Assembly (NCBI GenBank): GCA_036491115.1
Contig: DASXCQ010000099.1
Coordinates: forward strand, 1-64,000
DNA: 64,000 bases
Direction: 5' to 3'
Source of the DNA: DATEPR01 sp036491115
GTDB taxonomy: Bacteria; Actinomycetota; Actinomycetes; Mycobacteriales; Pseudonocardiaceae
Under the pieces are notes generated by a model. It was not told the DNA's origin and ran no database searches. It worked only from the letters and a program-made list of their open reading frames with translations. Both the position numbers and the translations under genes were made by a program. Within the stretch, counting starts at the first letter, position 1. Each line of letters starts with the position of its first letter. Shown in pieces: positions 24,308 through 31,740 of this stretch.

Positions 24308-25147
24308 ATGAGCCGTGAGAACGTGCTGGTGTCCGCCCAGTGGGCGGAGGACAACCTGGACGCACCGGGGGTGGTGTTCGTCGAGGTGGACGAGGACACC
24401 AGCGCCTACGACGGCGGCCACATCCCCGGGGCCGTCCGGATCGACTGGAAGACCGAGCTGCAGGACCAGGTCCGCCGAGACTTCGTCGACCAGGCCGGGT
24501 TCGGTGCCCTGCTGTCGGCGAAGGGGATCAGCAACGACGACCAGGTGATCCTGTACGGCGGCAACAACAACTGGTTCGCGGCGTACGCGTACTGGTACTT
24601 CAGGCTGTACGGCCACGACAACGTGAAGCTGCTCGACGGCGGCCGCAAGAAGTGGGAGTTGGACGGCCGGGCGCTGAGCGCCGACGAGGTCAAGCGCGAG
24701 GCCACCAACTACACCGCCAAGACGCCGGACACGTCGATCCGGGCGTTCCGGGACGAGGTCGTCGCCGCGATCGGCACCAAGAACCTGATCGACGTGCGCT
24801 CGCCGGACGAGTTCTCCGGCAAGCTGCTCGCCCCCGCCCACCTGCCGCAGGAGTCGGCGCAGCGGCCCGGTCACGTGCCCAGCGCGCTGAACGTGCCGTG
24901 GGCCAAGGCGGCCAACGAGGACGGGACGTTCAAGTCCGACGACGACCTGCGCGCCCTGTACGCCGAGGCCGGCCTGGACGAGGGCAAGGCCACCATCGCC
25001 TACTGCCGGATCGGTGAGCGCTCGTCGCACACCTGGTTCGCGCTGCACGAACTGCTCGGCCTTACGGACGTGAAGAACTACGACGGCTCGTGGACCGAGT
25101 ACGGCTCCCTGGTGGGCGTGCCGGTCAAGCTGGGATCGGAGTCCTGA
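24308..25147 (+). CDS. cysA: Thiosulfate sulfurtransferase (rhodanese) CysA
   Basis: A protein of 279 residues with two rhodanese domains. The N-terminal domain is non-catalytic (DTSAYDGGHIPGAVRIDW). The C-terminal domain carries the active-site loop CRIGERSS, with the catalytic Cys in AYCRIGERSSHTWF. It transfers sulfane sulfur, for example from thiosulfate to thiol acceptors. It is the orthologue of CysA2/CysA3 of mycobacteria, where it is always followed by SseC, as here (1-base gap). RBS GGGAG lies upstream of ATG 24308. Confidence 0.93.
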   Translation: MSRENVLVSAQWAEDNLDAPGVVFVEVDEDTSAYDGGHIPGAVRIDWKTELQDQVRRDFVDQAGFGALLSAKGISNDDQVILYGGNNNWFAAYAYWYFRLYGHDNVKLLDGGRKKWELDGRALSADEVKREATNYTAKTPDTSIRAFRDEVVAAIGTKNLIDVRSPDEFSGKLLAPAHLPQESAQRPGHVPSALNVPWAKAANEDGTFKSDDDLRALYAEAGLDEGKATIAYCRIGERSSHTWFALHELLGLTDVKNYDGSWTEYGSLVGVPVKLGSES

Positions 25148-25148
25148 C

Positions 25149-25457
25149 ATGACAGACGGTTGTGGCGCCCCCGCGCAGTCCGCGACGGTGCCGGCGGGCG
25201 TCGACCTGGGCACCCAGGTCGTGCTGGCCGGCAAGGTCACCTCGGGCGAGAGCCCGGTCGGTGGCGCGTTCGTCCGGCTGCTGGACGGCAACGGCGACTT
25301 CTGCGGTGAGGTGGTCGCGTCCGCCGACGGTGACTTCACCTTCTACGCCGCGCCCGGCGACTGGACGGTGCGGGCACTGCACCGGACCGGCAACGGCCAG
25401 GCGTCGGTGCACGCCGACGGTCCCGGCCTGCACGAGGTCGGGATCGGCGTCAGCTGA
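25149..25457 (+). CDS. sseC: SseC (DUF1416) small sulfur-metabolism protein
   Basis: A protein of 102 residues starting with MTDGCGAPAQ, a conserved N-terminal Cys. The rest resembles a carboxypeptidase-regulatory-like beta sandwich (GGAFVRLLDGNGDFCGEVVA; YAAPGDWTVRAL). It begins 1 base after cysA and is always its partner in actinobacteria; proposed to act in thiosulfate/sulfane sulfur handling, but not biochemically defined. A terminator follows. Confidence 0.9.
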   Translation: MTDGCGAPAQSATVPAGVDLGTQVVLAGKVTSGESPVGGAFVRLLDGNGDFCGEVVASADGDFTFYAAPGDWTVRALHRTGNGQASVHADGPGLHEVGIGVS

Positions 25458-25463
25458 GTGACC

Positions 25464-25508
25464 CGACACGACGCGGGGGCGGTGCGCCGCTCCCGCGTCG
25501 TCGTGTCG
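25464..25508 (+). terminator. Terminator hairpin of the cysA-sseC operon
   Basis: CGACACGAC-GCGGG pairs with CCCGC-GTC-GTCGTGTCG (a 3-base bulge) around a GC-rich loop, 6 bases after the sseC stop. Confidence 0.7.
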
Positions 25509-25509
25509 C

Positions 25510-25515
25510 TACCCT
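25510..25515 (+). promoter_or_regulatory. -10 box of the leaderless 32-residue ORF
   Basis: TACCCT ends 6 bases before the ATG at 25522, just beyond the terminator. Confidence 0.5.
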
Positions 25516-25521
25516 GCCCGG

Positions 25522-25620
25522 ATGGAGCGGTTCTACGCGGTGCTTCTCGTGCTGGCGGTGCTCGCGGTCGTCGGGTGTAGCGGCCGGGTGGCGTACCGGT
25601 TGTTCGTCGATCATCGGTGA
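25522..25620 (+). CDS. Small membrane peptide (32 residues)
   Basis: The product is MERFYAVLLVLAVLAVVGCS followed by GRVAYRLFVDHR: one hydrophobic helix with a Cys and a basic tail. It has a good -10 (TACCCT-N6-ATG), lies between a terminator and the nitrobindin gene, and ends 18 bases before that gene's ATG. Function unknown. Coding status rests on promoter spacing and composition; conservation in related genomes is the test. Confidence 0.5.
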   Translation: MERFYAVLLVLAVLAVVGCSGRVAYRLFVDHR

Positions 25621-25638
25621 CCGGCAGACTGGGTGGCG

Positions 25639-26277
25639 ATGAACACGGACGACGGCCCGGAGCGGGCCAGTGGTGACGCCGCGGTGCGCGCGGCCGCGGA
25701 ACGTGCCCGGCACACCCGGCACCTGAACCTGCCCCAGTTCGACGACCTGCCGATCCCGGCGGACACGGCGAACCTGCGCGAGGGGCCCGACCTGCACGAG
25801 CAGTGCCTGCCGCTGCTGCCGTTGGTGGGCGTGTGGCGGGGCGGCGGCGAGATCGTCTACCCCACCATCGACGGACCGTTCCGGTTCGGCCAGCAGGTGG
25901 TGGTCGCGCACGACGGCCGGCCGTTCCTGACCTACGAGTCGCGGTCCTGGCTGCTCAACGACGACGGCACGGTGCGGCGGCCGGCGGCTCGGGAGAGCGG
26001 CTGGTGGCGGCCGCAGCCGGACGGCACGATCGAGGTGCTGCTGGCGCACTCCAGCGGGATCGTGGAGATCTACTACGGCGCCACCCGCACCATGACCTCG
26101 TGGGAACTGGCCACCGACGCCGTCGTGCGCACCGCGTCGGCCAAGGAGGTCAACGCGGCGAAACGCCTGTACGGCATCGTGAACAACGGCGACCTGGCCT
26201 ACGTCGAGGAACGCGCGATGGTCGGCCAGCCGCTCCAGCCGCACGTGTCGTCCTACTTGGCCAGAGTCGTCGGCTGA
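25639..26277 (+). CDS. Nitrobindin-like heme protein (peroxynitrite isomerase, FABP fold)
   Basis: A protein of 212 residues (ATG 25639; GTG 25633 possible). After a short charged N-terminus comes a ten-stranded beta barrel: GVWRGGGE (family GxWxGxGE signature), VVAHDGRPFLTYESRSW, and C-terminal QPHVSSYLARV, where the His is the proximal heme ligand. It is the homologue of Rv0813c. Nitrobindins bind ferric heme, scavenge NO and isomerise peroxynitrite to nitrate. It converges on the MFS gene, overlapping 25 bases. Confidence 0.88.
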   Translation: MNTDDGPERASGDAAVRAAAERARHTRHLNLPQFDDLPIPADTANLREGPDLHEQCLPLLPLVGVWRGGGEIVYPTIDGPFRFGQQVVVAHDGRPFLTYESRSWLLNDDGTVRRPAARESGWWRPQPDGTIEVLLAHSSGIVEIYYGATRTMTSWELATDAVVRTASAKEVNAAKRLYGIVNNGDLAYVEERAMVGQPLQPHVSSYLARVVG

Positions 26278-27482
26278 GTCCTGGTCAGCACCGCGAACAC
26301 GGCCAGGGCCAGCACGGTCAGCGCGGCGATCACCGCCACCATGGGCAGCGCGGTGCCGGTGCCACCGATGCCGATCAGCGGCGCCACCAGTCCGCCCACC
26401 GCGAACTGGTACACGCCCAGCAGGGCGGACGACGTGCCCGCCAGGTCCGGATAGTCCACAGTGGCCAGTGCTCGGGTGTTGGGCAGGACGATGCCGATGG
26501 CCGACACCACGGCGAACAGGCCGGGCAGCAGGGCCGGCAGGCCCCAGCCGGCCAGCACCGACACCAGCACCAGCACACCGCCCACGCAGGCGGCGACCAG
26601 GCCGACGGCGAGCAGGCCGCGCGGCGAGAACCGGTTCACCAGCCACCGGTTGAGCTGGCCGACCGCCACGATGCCCAGCGCGTTGGTGCCGAACACCAGG
26701 CCGAACTGCTGCGGTGACAGGCCGAAGATGTCCTGCAGCGCGAACGACGAGCCGGAGATGTAGGCGAACATGGCGGCGAACGCGAGGCCGCCGGCCAGCG
26801 CGTACCCGACGAAGGTGCGGTCGCGGGTCAGCACGCCGAACGAGCGCAGCGTGTCACCCAGGCTGCCCGGCCGGCGGCGCTCGGGCGGCAGTGACTCGTC
26901 GAACCACAGCAGGCACGCCACCAGCAGCACCAGGCCGACCCCGGTGAGCACCACGAACACGCCCCGCCACGACGTGAAGCGCAGCAGCTGGCTGCCCACC
27001 AGGGGTGCCACGATCGGCGCCAACCCGTTGACCAGCATCAGCGTGGACAGGTACCGGGCCATCGCGACACCGGCGTACCGGTCGCGCACGGCGGCGGTGG
27101 CGATCACCAGCCCGGCGGACCCGCCGAATCCCTGCAACAGCCGCAGTCCGGCCAGCGCCCACACCGACGGCGCGACCAGGCAGGCCGCGGACAGCACGGT
27201 GTAGCAGGCCAGGCCGACCAGCAGCGGCCTGCGCCTGCCCAGCGTGTCGGACAGCGGGCCGACCACGAGCTGGCCGCCGGCCAGCCCGACCAGGCACGCG
27301 GTCAGGGTGAGCTGCACCGCCGACGGGCCGGCGTGCAGGTCGGCGGCCAGCGACGGGAACGCCGGCAGGTACATGTCGATGGACAGCGGGGCGAACGCGG
27401 ACAGCGAACCGAGGATGATCACCAGCCGGACCGGGTGCCCGACCGGCGACGCGGTCGTGGCGGGCGCGGCCCCGGTGGCCAT
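26253..27482 (-). CDS. Bcr/CflA-family MFS drug exporter
   Basis: A protein of 409 residues with 12 membrane helices. APLSIDMYLPAFPSLAADL is the Bcr/CflA signature of helix 1, and motif A is VGPLSDTLGRRRPLLVG. Members export bicyclomycin, chloramphenicol, sulfonamides or cysteine. The ATG shares one base with the purM stop (TGATG), so it is translated together with purM. What it exports is unknown. Confidence 0.88.
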   Translation of the reverse strand: MATGAAPATTASPVGHPVRLVIILGSLSAFAPLSIDMYLPAFPSLAADLHAGPSAVQLTLTACLVGLAGGQLVVGPLSDTLGRRRPLLVGLACYTVLSAACLVAPSVWALAGLRLLQGFGGSAGLVIATAAVRDRYAGVAMARYLSTLMLVNGLAPIVAPLVGSQLLRFTSWRGVFVVLTGVGLVLLVACLLWFDESLPPERRRPGSLGDTLRSFGVLTRDRTFVGYALAGGLAFAAMFAYISGSSFALQDIFGLSPQQFGLVFGTNALGIVAVGQLNRWLVNRFSPRGLLAVGLVAACVGGVLVLVSVLAGWGLPALLPGLFAVVSAIGIVLPNTRALATVDYPDLAGTSSALLGVYQFAVGGLVAPLIGIGGTGTALPMVAVIAALTVLALAVFAVLTRTQPTTLAK

Positions 27483-28579
27483 CAGAATCGCGGGTGGTCG
27501 CCGTGCAGCAGGACGCGCTGCTCCGGGCCGGTGAGCCGGTCGGCGATGTCCTTGGTGCGGGCCACCTCGCCCAGTACCCAGGCCGGGACGTGCCGGGCGG
27601 TGAGCATGGCCAGCGCCCGGTCGGAGTCCTCGGCGGACAGCACGGCCACCATGCCGACGCCCATGTTGAACGTCAGCTCCATGTCCGCGCGGTCGATCCG
27701 GCCGCGCTGCGCCAGCACCGCGAACACCGGCGCGGGTGTCCACGTGCGACGGTCCAGGACAGCGGTGAGGTCGTCGGGCAGCACGCGGGCCAGGTTCGCG
27801 GCCAGGCCGCCGCCGGTGACGTGGGCGAAGGTCCGCACGTCGGTCTCGGCGACCAGCGCCAGGCAGTCCTTGGCGTAGATCCGGGTCGGCTCCAGCAGTT
27901 CCTCGCCCAGCGCCCGGCCGAACTCCTCGACGTGGCCGGACAGCGGCAGCTTGGCCAGGTCCAGCAGCACGTGCCTGGCCAGGGAGAAACCGTTGGAGTG
28001 CAGGCCGGTCGAGCCCATCGCGATCACCACGTCGCCGGGCCGGACCCGGTTCGGGCCGAGCAGTTTCGCGGCCTCGACCACACCGACACCGGTGCCGGAC
28101 AGGTCGTAGTCGCCTGCCGCCATCAGGCCGGGGTGCTCCGCGGTCTCACCGCCCAGCAGCGCGCAGCCGGCCTGTACACAGCCCTCGGCGACGCCCTTGA
28201 CCAGTTCCGCCACCTGCTCCGGCACGACCTTGCCGACCGCGATGTAGTCCTGCAGGAACAGTGGCTCGGCACCGCACACCACGAGGTCGTCGACGACCAT
28301 GGCGACCAGGTCGATGCCGACCGTGTCGTGCTTGTCCATCGCCCGCGCGACCGCGATCTTGGTGCCGACACCGTCGGTGGAGGACGCCAGGACCGGTTCG
28401 GTCCAGCGGTCCAGCTTCAACTCGAACAGCCCGGCGAAGCCGCCGATCCCGCCGAGCACCTCGGGCCGGTGCGCCTTCGCTGCGTACGGCTTGAACAGTT
28501 CGACGGCTTCCTCGCCCGCCGCGATGTCCACGCCGGCGGCCGCGTAGTCGGTCTTCTGGTGCTCCGAGTCCGTGCTCAC
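27482..28579 (-). CDS. purM: Phosphoribosylformylglycinamidine cyclo-ligase PurM
   Basis: A protein of 365 residues from GTG 28579 (VSTDSEHQKTDYAAAGVD), preferred because GGAGAA lies 8 bases upstream. Fifth step of purine synthesis: FGAM plus ATP to AIR. Motifs are EPVLASSTDGVGTK (ATP/substrate loop), GIDLVAMVVDDLV, ALLGGETAEHPG and HVTGGGLAANL. It lies 28 bases downstream of purF and is coupled to the transporter after it. Confidence 0.95.
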   Translation of the reverse strand: MSTDSEHQKTDYAAAGVDIAAGEEAVELFKPYAAKAHRPEVLGGIGGFAGLFELKLDRWTEPVLASSTDGVGTKIAVARAMDKHDTVGIDLVAMVVDDLVVCGAEPLFLQDYIAVGKVVPEQVAELVKGVAEGCVQAGCALLGGETAEHPGLMAAGDYDLSGTGVGVVEAAKLLGPNRVRPGDVVIAMGSTGLHSNGFSLARHVLLDLAKLPLSGHVEEFGRALGEELLEPTRIYAKDCLALVAETDVRTFAHVTGGGLAANLARVLPDDLTAVLDRRTWTPAPVFAVLAQRGRIDRADMELTFNMGVGMVAVLSAEDSDRALAMLTARHVPAWVLGEVARTKDIADRLTGPEQRVLLHGDHPRF

Positions 28580-28607
28580 TGCGGCGGTTCTCCGATGTGT
28601 CGGCCCG

Positions 28608-30173
28608 TCAGGGGCGGCGAACGGCGTCGTGGGCACCGTACCCACCGGCCACCGACGCGGAGGCGGCGCCGACCGTGCCCGGATCGAAACCGCGACCGGC
28701 GGCGTCCATGTCCTCCAGCAGGTGCTTGCCGATCAGCGCCTCGTCGGGCAGCGGGATCGGGTACTCGCCGACGTAGCAGGCCATGCACAGCCGGGAGCGC
28801 GGCTGCTCGGTGGCGTCGACCAGCCCGTCCAGCGACACGTAACCGAGACTGTCCGCGCCGATCGAGCGGCGCACCCCGTCGGTGTCCAGCCCGTTGGCGA
28901 TCAGCTCGGCGCGGGAGGCGAAGTCGATGCCGTAGAAGCAGGGCCAGCGCACCGGCGGCGACGCGATCCGCACGTGCACCTCGACGGCACCGGCCTCGCG
29001 CAGCATCCGGACCAGGGCACGCTGGGTGTTGCCGCGCACGATCGAGTCGTCCACCACGACCAGCCGCTTGCCTCGGATCACGTCGCGCAGCGGGTTGAGC
29101 TTGAGCCGGATGCCCAGCTGGCGGATGGTCTGCGACGGCTGGATGAAGGTGCGGCCGACGTAGGCGTTCTTCACCAGCCCGGCGCCGTACGGGATGCCGG
29201 ACGCCTGGGCGTAGCCGACGGCGGCGGGCGTGCCGGACTCGGGCACCGGGATCACCAGGTCGGCCTCGACCGGATGCTCCTTGGCCAGCCGCCTGCCGAT
29301 CTGCACCCGGGTCGCGTGCACCGAGCGGCCGGCGATCGTGGTGTCCGGGCGGGCCAGGTAGACGTACTCGAAGATGCAGCCCTTCGGCTCGGGCACGGCG
29401 AACCGGGACGACCGCAGTCCTTCCGCGTCGATGGCCAGCAGCTCGCCCGGCTCGACCTCGCGGACGAACGACGCGCCCACGATGTCCAGTGCCGCGGTCT
29501 CGCTGGCCACCACCCAGCCGCGCTCCAACCGGCCCAGTACCAAGGGGTGCACGCCCTGCGGATCGCGGGCGGCGTACAGGGTGGACTCGTCGGTGAACAC
29601 CAGACAGAACGCGCCGCGCAGGGTGGGCAGCAGTTCCAGCGCGGCCTGTTCGACGCCGGTGTCGGCGGCGGCCGCGGCGAGCAGGCCGCAGATCAGGTCC
29701 GAGTCGGACGTGGCCTGGGCCAGGTTGCCGGTCGAGCGGGCCGCCATGCCGGTGTCCGCGCCCAGTGACCGCGCGCGGGTCAGCAGTTCGGCGGTGTTGA
29801 CCAGGTTTCCGTTGTGGCCCAGGGCGATGCCGCTGCCAGTGGCGGTGTTGCGGAAGGTCGGCTGGGCGTTCTCCCAGGTGCCGGAGCCGGTGGTGGAGTA
29901 GCGGCAGTGGCCGACCGCGAGGTGGCCGCGCAGGGACACCAGCACCTGCTCGTCGAACACCTGGCTGACCAGGCCGAGATCCTTGAACACCACGATCTGC
30001 TGGCCGTCCGACACGGAGATGCCGGCCGCCTCCTGGCCCCTGTGCTGCAACGCATACAGGCCGTAGAACGTGAGCTTGGCCACTTCCTCGCCGGGGGCCC
30101 ACACACCGAATACTCCACATTCCTCGTGCGGCTCGTCGGTTGGCTGTCCAATGGCTGGCAGGTCAGTGACCAC
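28608..30173 (-). CDS. purF: Amidophosphoribosyltransferase PurF
   Basis: A protein of 521 residues. An 18-residue propeptide precedes catalytic Cys19 (EE-CGVFGVW), the N-terminal nucleophile of the glutamine amidotransferase domain. The phosphoribosyltransferase domain carries VVVDDSIVRGNT (PRPP-binding loop). Cys residues in FYGIDF and RLCMACYVGEYP suggest the Fe-S cluster type found in B. subtilis and actinobacteria. First committed step of purine synthesis. GTG start with GGGAG 6 bases upstream. Confidence 0.95.
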   Translation of the reverse strand: MVTDLPAIGQPTDEPHEECGVFGVWAPGEEVAKLTFYGLYALQHRGQEAAGISVSDGQQIVVFKDLGLVSQVFDEQVLVSLRGHLAVGHCRYSTTGSGTWENAQPTFRNTATGSGIALGHNGNLVNTAELLTRARSLGADTGMAARSTGNLAQATSDSDLICGLLAAAAADTGVEQAALELLPTLRGAFCLVFTDESTLYAARDPQGVHPLVLGRLERGWVVASETAALDIVGASFVREVEPGELLAIDAEGLRSSRFAVPEPKGCIFEYVYLARPDTTIAGRSVHATRVQIGRRLAKEHPVEADLVIPVPESGTPAAVGYAQASGIPYGAGLVKNAYVGRTFIQPSQTIRQLGIRLKLNPLRDVIRGKRLVVVDDSIVRGNTQRALVRMLREAGAVEVHVRIASPPVRWPCFYGIDFASRAELIANGLDTDGVRRSIGADSLGYVSLDGLVDATEQPRSRLCMACYVGEYPIPLPDEALIGKHLLEDMDAAGRGFDPGTVGAASASVAGGYGAHDAVRRP

Positions 30174-30230
30174 CGAGGACTCCCTTGTACGCGACCCGGG
30201 CGAGTCCCAGTGTAGGTCGCCACCCTCGGC

Positions 30231-30605
30231 TCACAGGCGTACGACGGGCAGCAGATGGGCGATGTCCGCCCGACTGCCCGACGCCGCCACCCGGCCGGCG
30301 GACACGGCGTCGTCCCAGGACACACGGCCCGTGGCCAGTTCCAGCCACGTCCGGGGGTCCATCTCGATCACGTTCGGCGGCGTACCCCTGGTGTGCCGGG
30401 GGCCGGCGACACACTGCACGGCGGCGAACGGCGGCACCCGCACCTCGACGCTGCGACCCGGCGCGACCGCCGGCAGCACCCGCAGGCTCAGCCGCACCGC
30501 CCTGGCCAGGACGGCCCGTTCCGGTTGGTCGGCAGTGCCGGACAGCCACGGCGACACGTCGGCGACGGCCTGGCGCACCTGCGCCGGATCGGTGTCGGCC
30601 GCCAT
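30231..30605 (-). CDS. SCP2/sterol-carrier-like family protein (Rv0807-type)
   Basis: A protein of 124 residues whose ATG shares one base with the upstream stop. Features are RSVEVRVPPFAAVQCVAGPRH and NVIEMDPRTWLELATGRVSW, the latter resembling the DxxTWL end of SCP2 domains. The next gene upstream of purF in mycobacteria (Rv0807) is of this type. A lipid or hydrophobic ligand is inferred from the fold family only; its role beside purF is unknown. Confidence 0.72.
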   Translation of the reverse strand: MAADTDPAQVRQAVADVSPWLSGTADQPERAVLARAVRLSLRVLPAVAPGRSVEVRVPPFAAVQCVAGPRHTRGTPPNVIEMDPRTWLELATGRVSWDDAVSAGRVAASGSRADIAHLLPVVRL

Positions 30606-31576
30606 CAGATCCACCCGTTCCGGGCCGCGTGCAGCGCCAGCTGGAACCGGTTGGCCGAGCCGGTGCGGGCCATCATGCCCTCCAGGTAGCGGAACAGGGT
30701 GCGTCTGCTCACACCCAGCGCGCGGGCGGCCTGGTCGTCGCCCATGCCGGCGGCCAGCAGGGACAGCAGCCTGCGCTCGTGCGGCTGCAACCGCTGTTCG
30801 GTGCCCCGGTCGCGGACGTCGAAGGGCAGCGCGGCGCGCCAGCACATCTCGAACAGGCCGTGCAGCGCGGACAGCAGGCTGCACGGGCGGATCAGCAGCG
30901 CCGAGCCGTCGGCCGAGCCGCCCGGCCGGGACTGGGACACCACGGCGCAGTCGTCGTCGAACAACATCAGCTTCACCGGCACGTCCGGCAGGGTCCGCGC
31001 CTCCTCGCCGGCATGCACGCCGGGCAGCACGGAGGCCAGGTAGTCGGCCCGTTCCAGCGCCGCGGTCGCATACACCACGCGGTAGCGGACGCCCCTGGCC
31101 AGGTTGGCCAGCTCGATCTGGTTGACGTCGGCGTAGTAGGGCGGGGTGTCGAAACCCCGGACCTCCTGGTGCACGCCGCGCTCCAACTGGGCGATCCGCC
31201 CGGCCACCGTGGTCCCGCCGATCACCTCGATCAGGTGGCCGACCGGTTCGCCGCCGGCCGCCCGCAGGAACGACTCGTAGGCGTCCACGGCGGTGATCCG
31301 GGCCCGGCGTAACTCGGCCTCCCTGCGGCGCACCAACATGTCCAGCCCGGCCGCGGGCCGAACGGGTGACGCGATGGCGCCGGAGTCGACCAGGGTGACC
31401 AGCCCGGCCTCGTTCAGCGCGACGAAGGCCACGCGCACGGCGGGCACCGGGACGTCGGCCAGCGCGCCGACGGTCTCGGCGGAGCAGGAACCCTCGGCCA
31501 GCAGGGCGAGGTACGTGCGTGCCGCTGCCTCGTCCAGCCCGAGCAGGACCAGGTCGGCGATCCGGGCCGGACCCAT
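30605..31576 (-). CDS. TrmB-like/LuxR-type transcriptional regulator
   Basis: A protein of 323 residues from ATG 31576 (GTG 31585 alternative). The N-terminus is a TrmB-type winged helix (LDEAAARTYLALLAEGSCSAETVGAL), the middle a TrmB/phospholipase-D-like effector domain (VNQIELANLARGVRYRVVY), and the C-terminus a LuxR (GerE) helix-turn-helix (LQPHERRLLSLLAAGMGDDQAARALGVSRRTLFRYL). In this class the regulator usually controls nearby genes. The divergent sedolisin gene is the best candidate target; a palindrome (31626-31638) lies in the shared upstream region. Confidence 0.85.
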   Translation of the reverse strand: MGPARIADLVLLGLDEAAARTYLALLAEGSCSAETVGALADVPVPAVRVAFVALNEAGLVTLVDSGAIASPVRPAAGLDMLVRRREAELRRARITAVDAYESFLRAAGGEPVGHLIEVIGGTTVAGRIAQLERGVHQEVRGFDTPPYYADVNQIELANLARGVRYRVVYATAALERADYLASVLPGVHAGEEARTLPDVPVKLMLFDDDCAVVSQSRPGGSADGSALLIRPCSLLSALHGLFEMCWRAALPFDVRDRGTEQRLQPHERRLLSLLAAGMGDDQAARALGVSRRTLFRYLEGMMARTGSANRFQLALHAARNGWI

Positions 31577-31625
31577 CGGTGGCACCCACCCCTTCCGGCA
31601 GACGAGGAACTTTACCGACACTTTT

Positions 31626-31638
31626 GTGCCACTGGCAC
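31626..31638. promoter_or_regulatory. Palindrome in the regulator/sedolisin divergent region
   Basis: GTGCCA-C-TGGCAC is a perfect 6-bp palindrome, 50 bases before the regulator start and about 100 bases before the protease start. It could be the operator of the TrmB/LuxR regulator. Confidence 0.4.
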
Positions 31639-31682
31639 GGCAGAGACACCACGAACCTCACACGCGCTGTACACACATGACA

Positions 31683-31705
31683 CCAACGGGTGACTTGCCC
31701 GTTGG
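31683..31705 (+). promoter_or_regulatory. Leader hairpin before the sedolisin gene
   Basis: CCAACGGG pairs with CCCGTTGG around the 7-base loop TGACTTG, 35 bases before the TTG start. It may stabilise the mRNA or act as an operator. Confidence 0.4.
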
Positions 31706-31740
31706 GCACGGTTCCACCAGTACCTGCCCTGGAGGAAACA

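Noticed and set aside
26253..27482. Purine exporter because of its coupling to purM
   Set aside because: The Bcr/CflA family signature is clear, and one-base overlap with purM is not evidence for the substrate.
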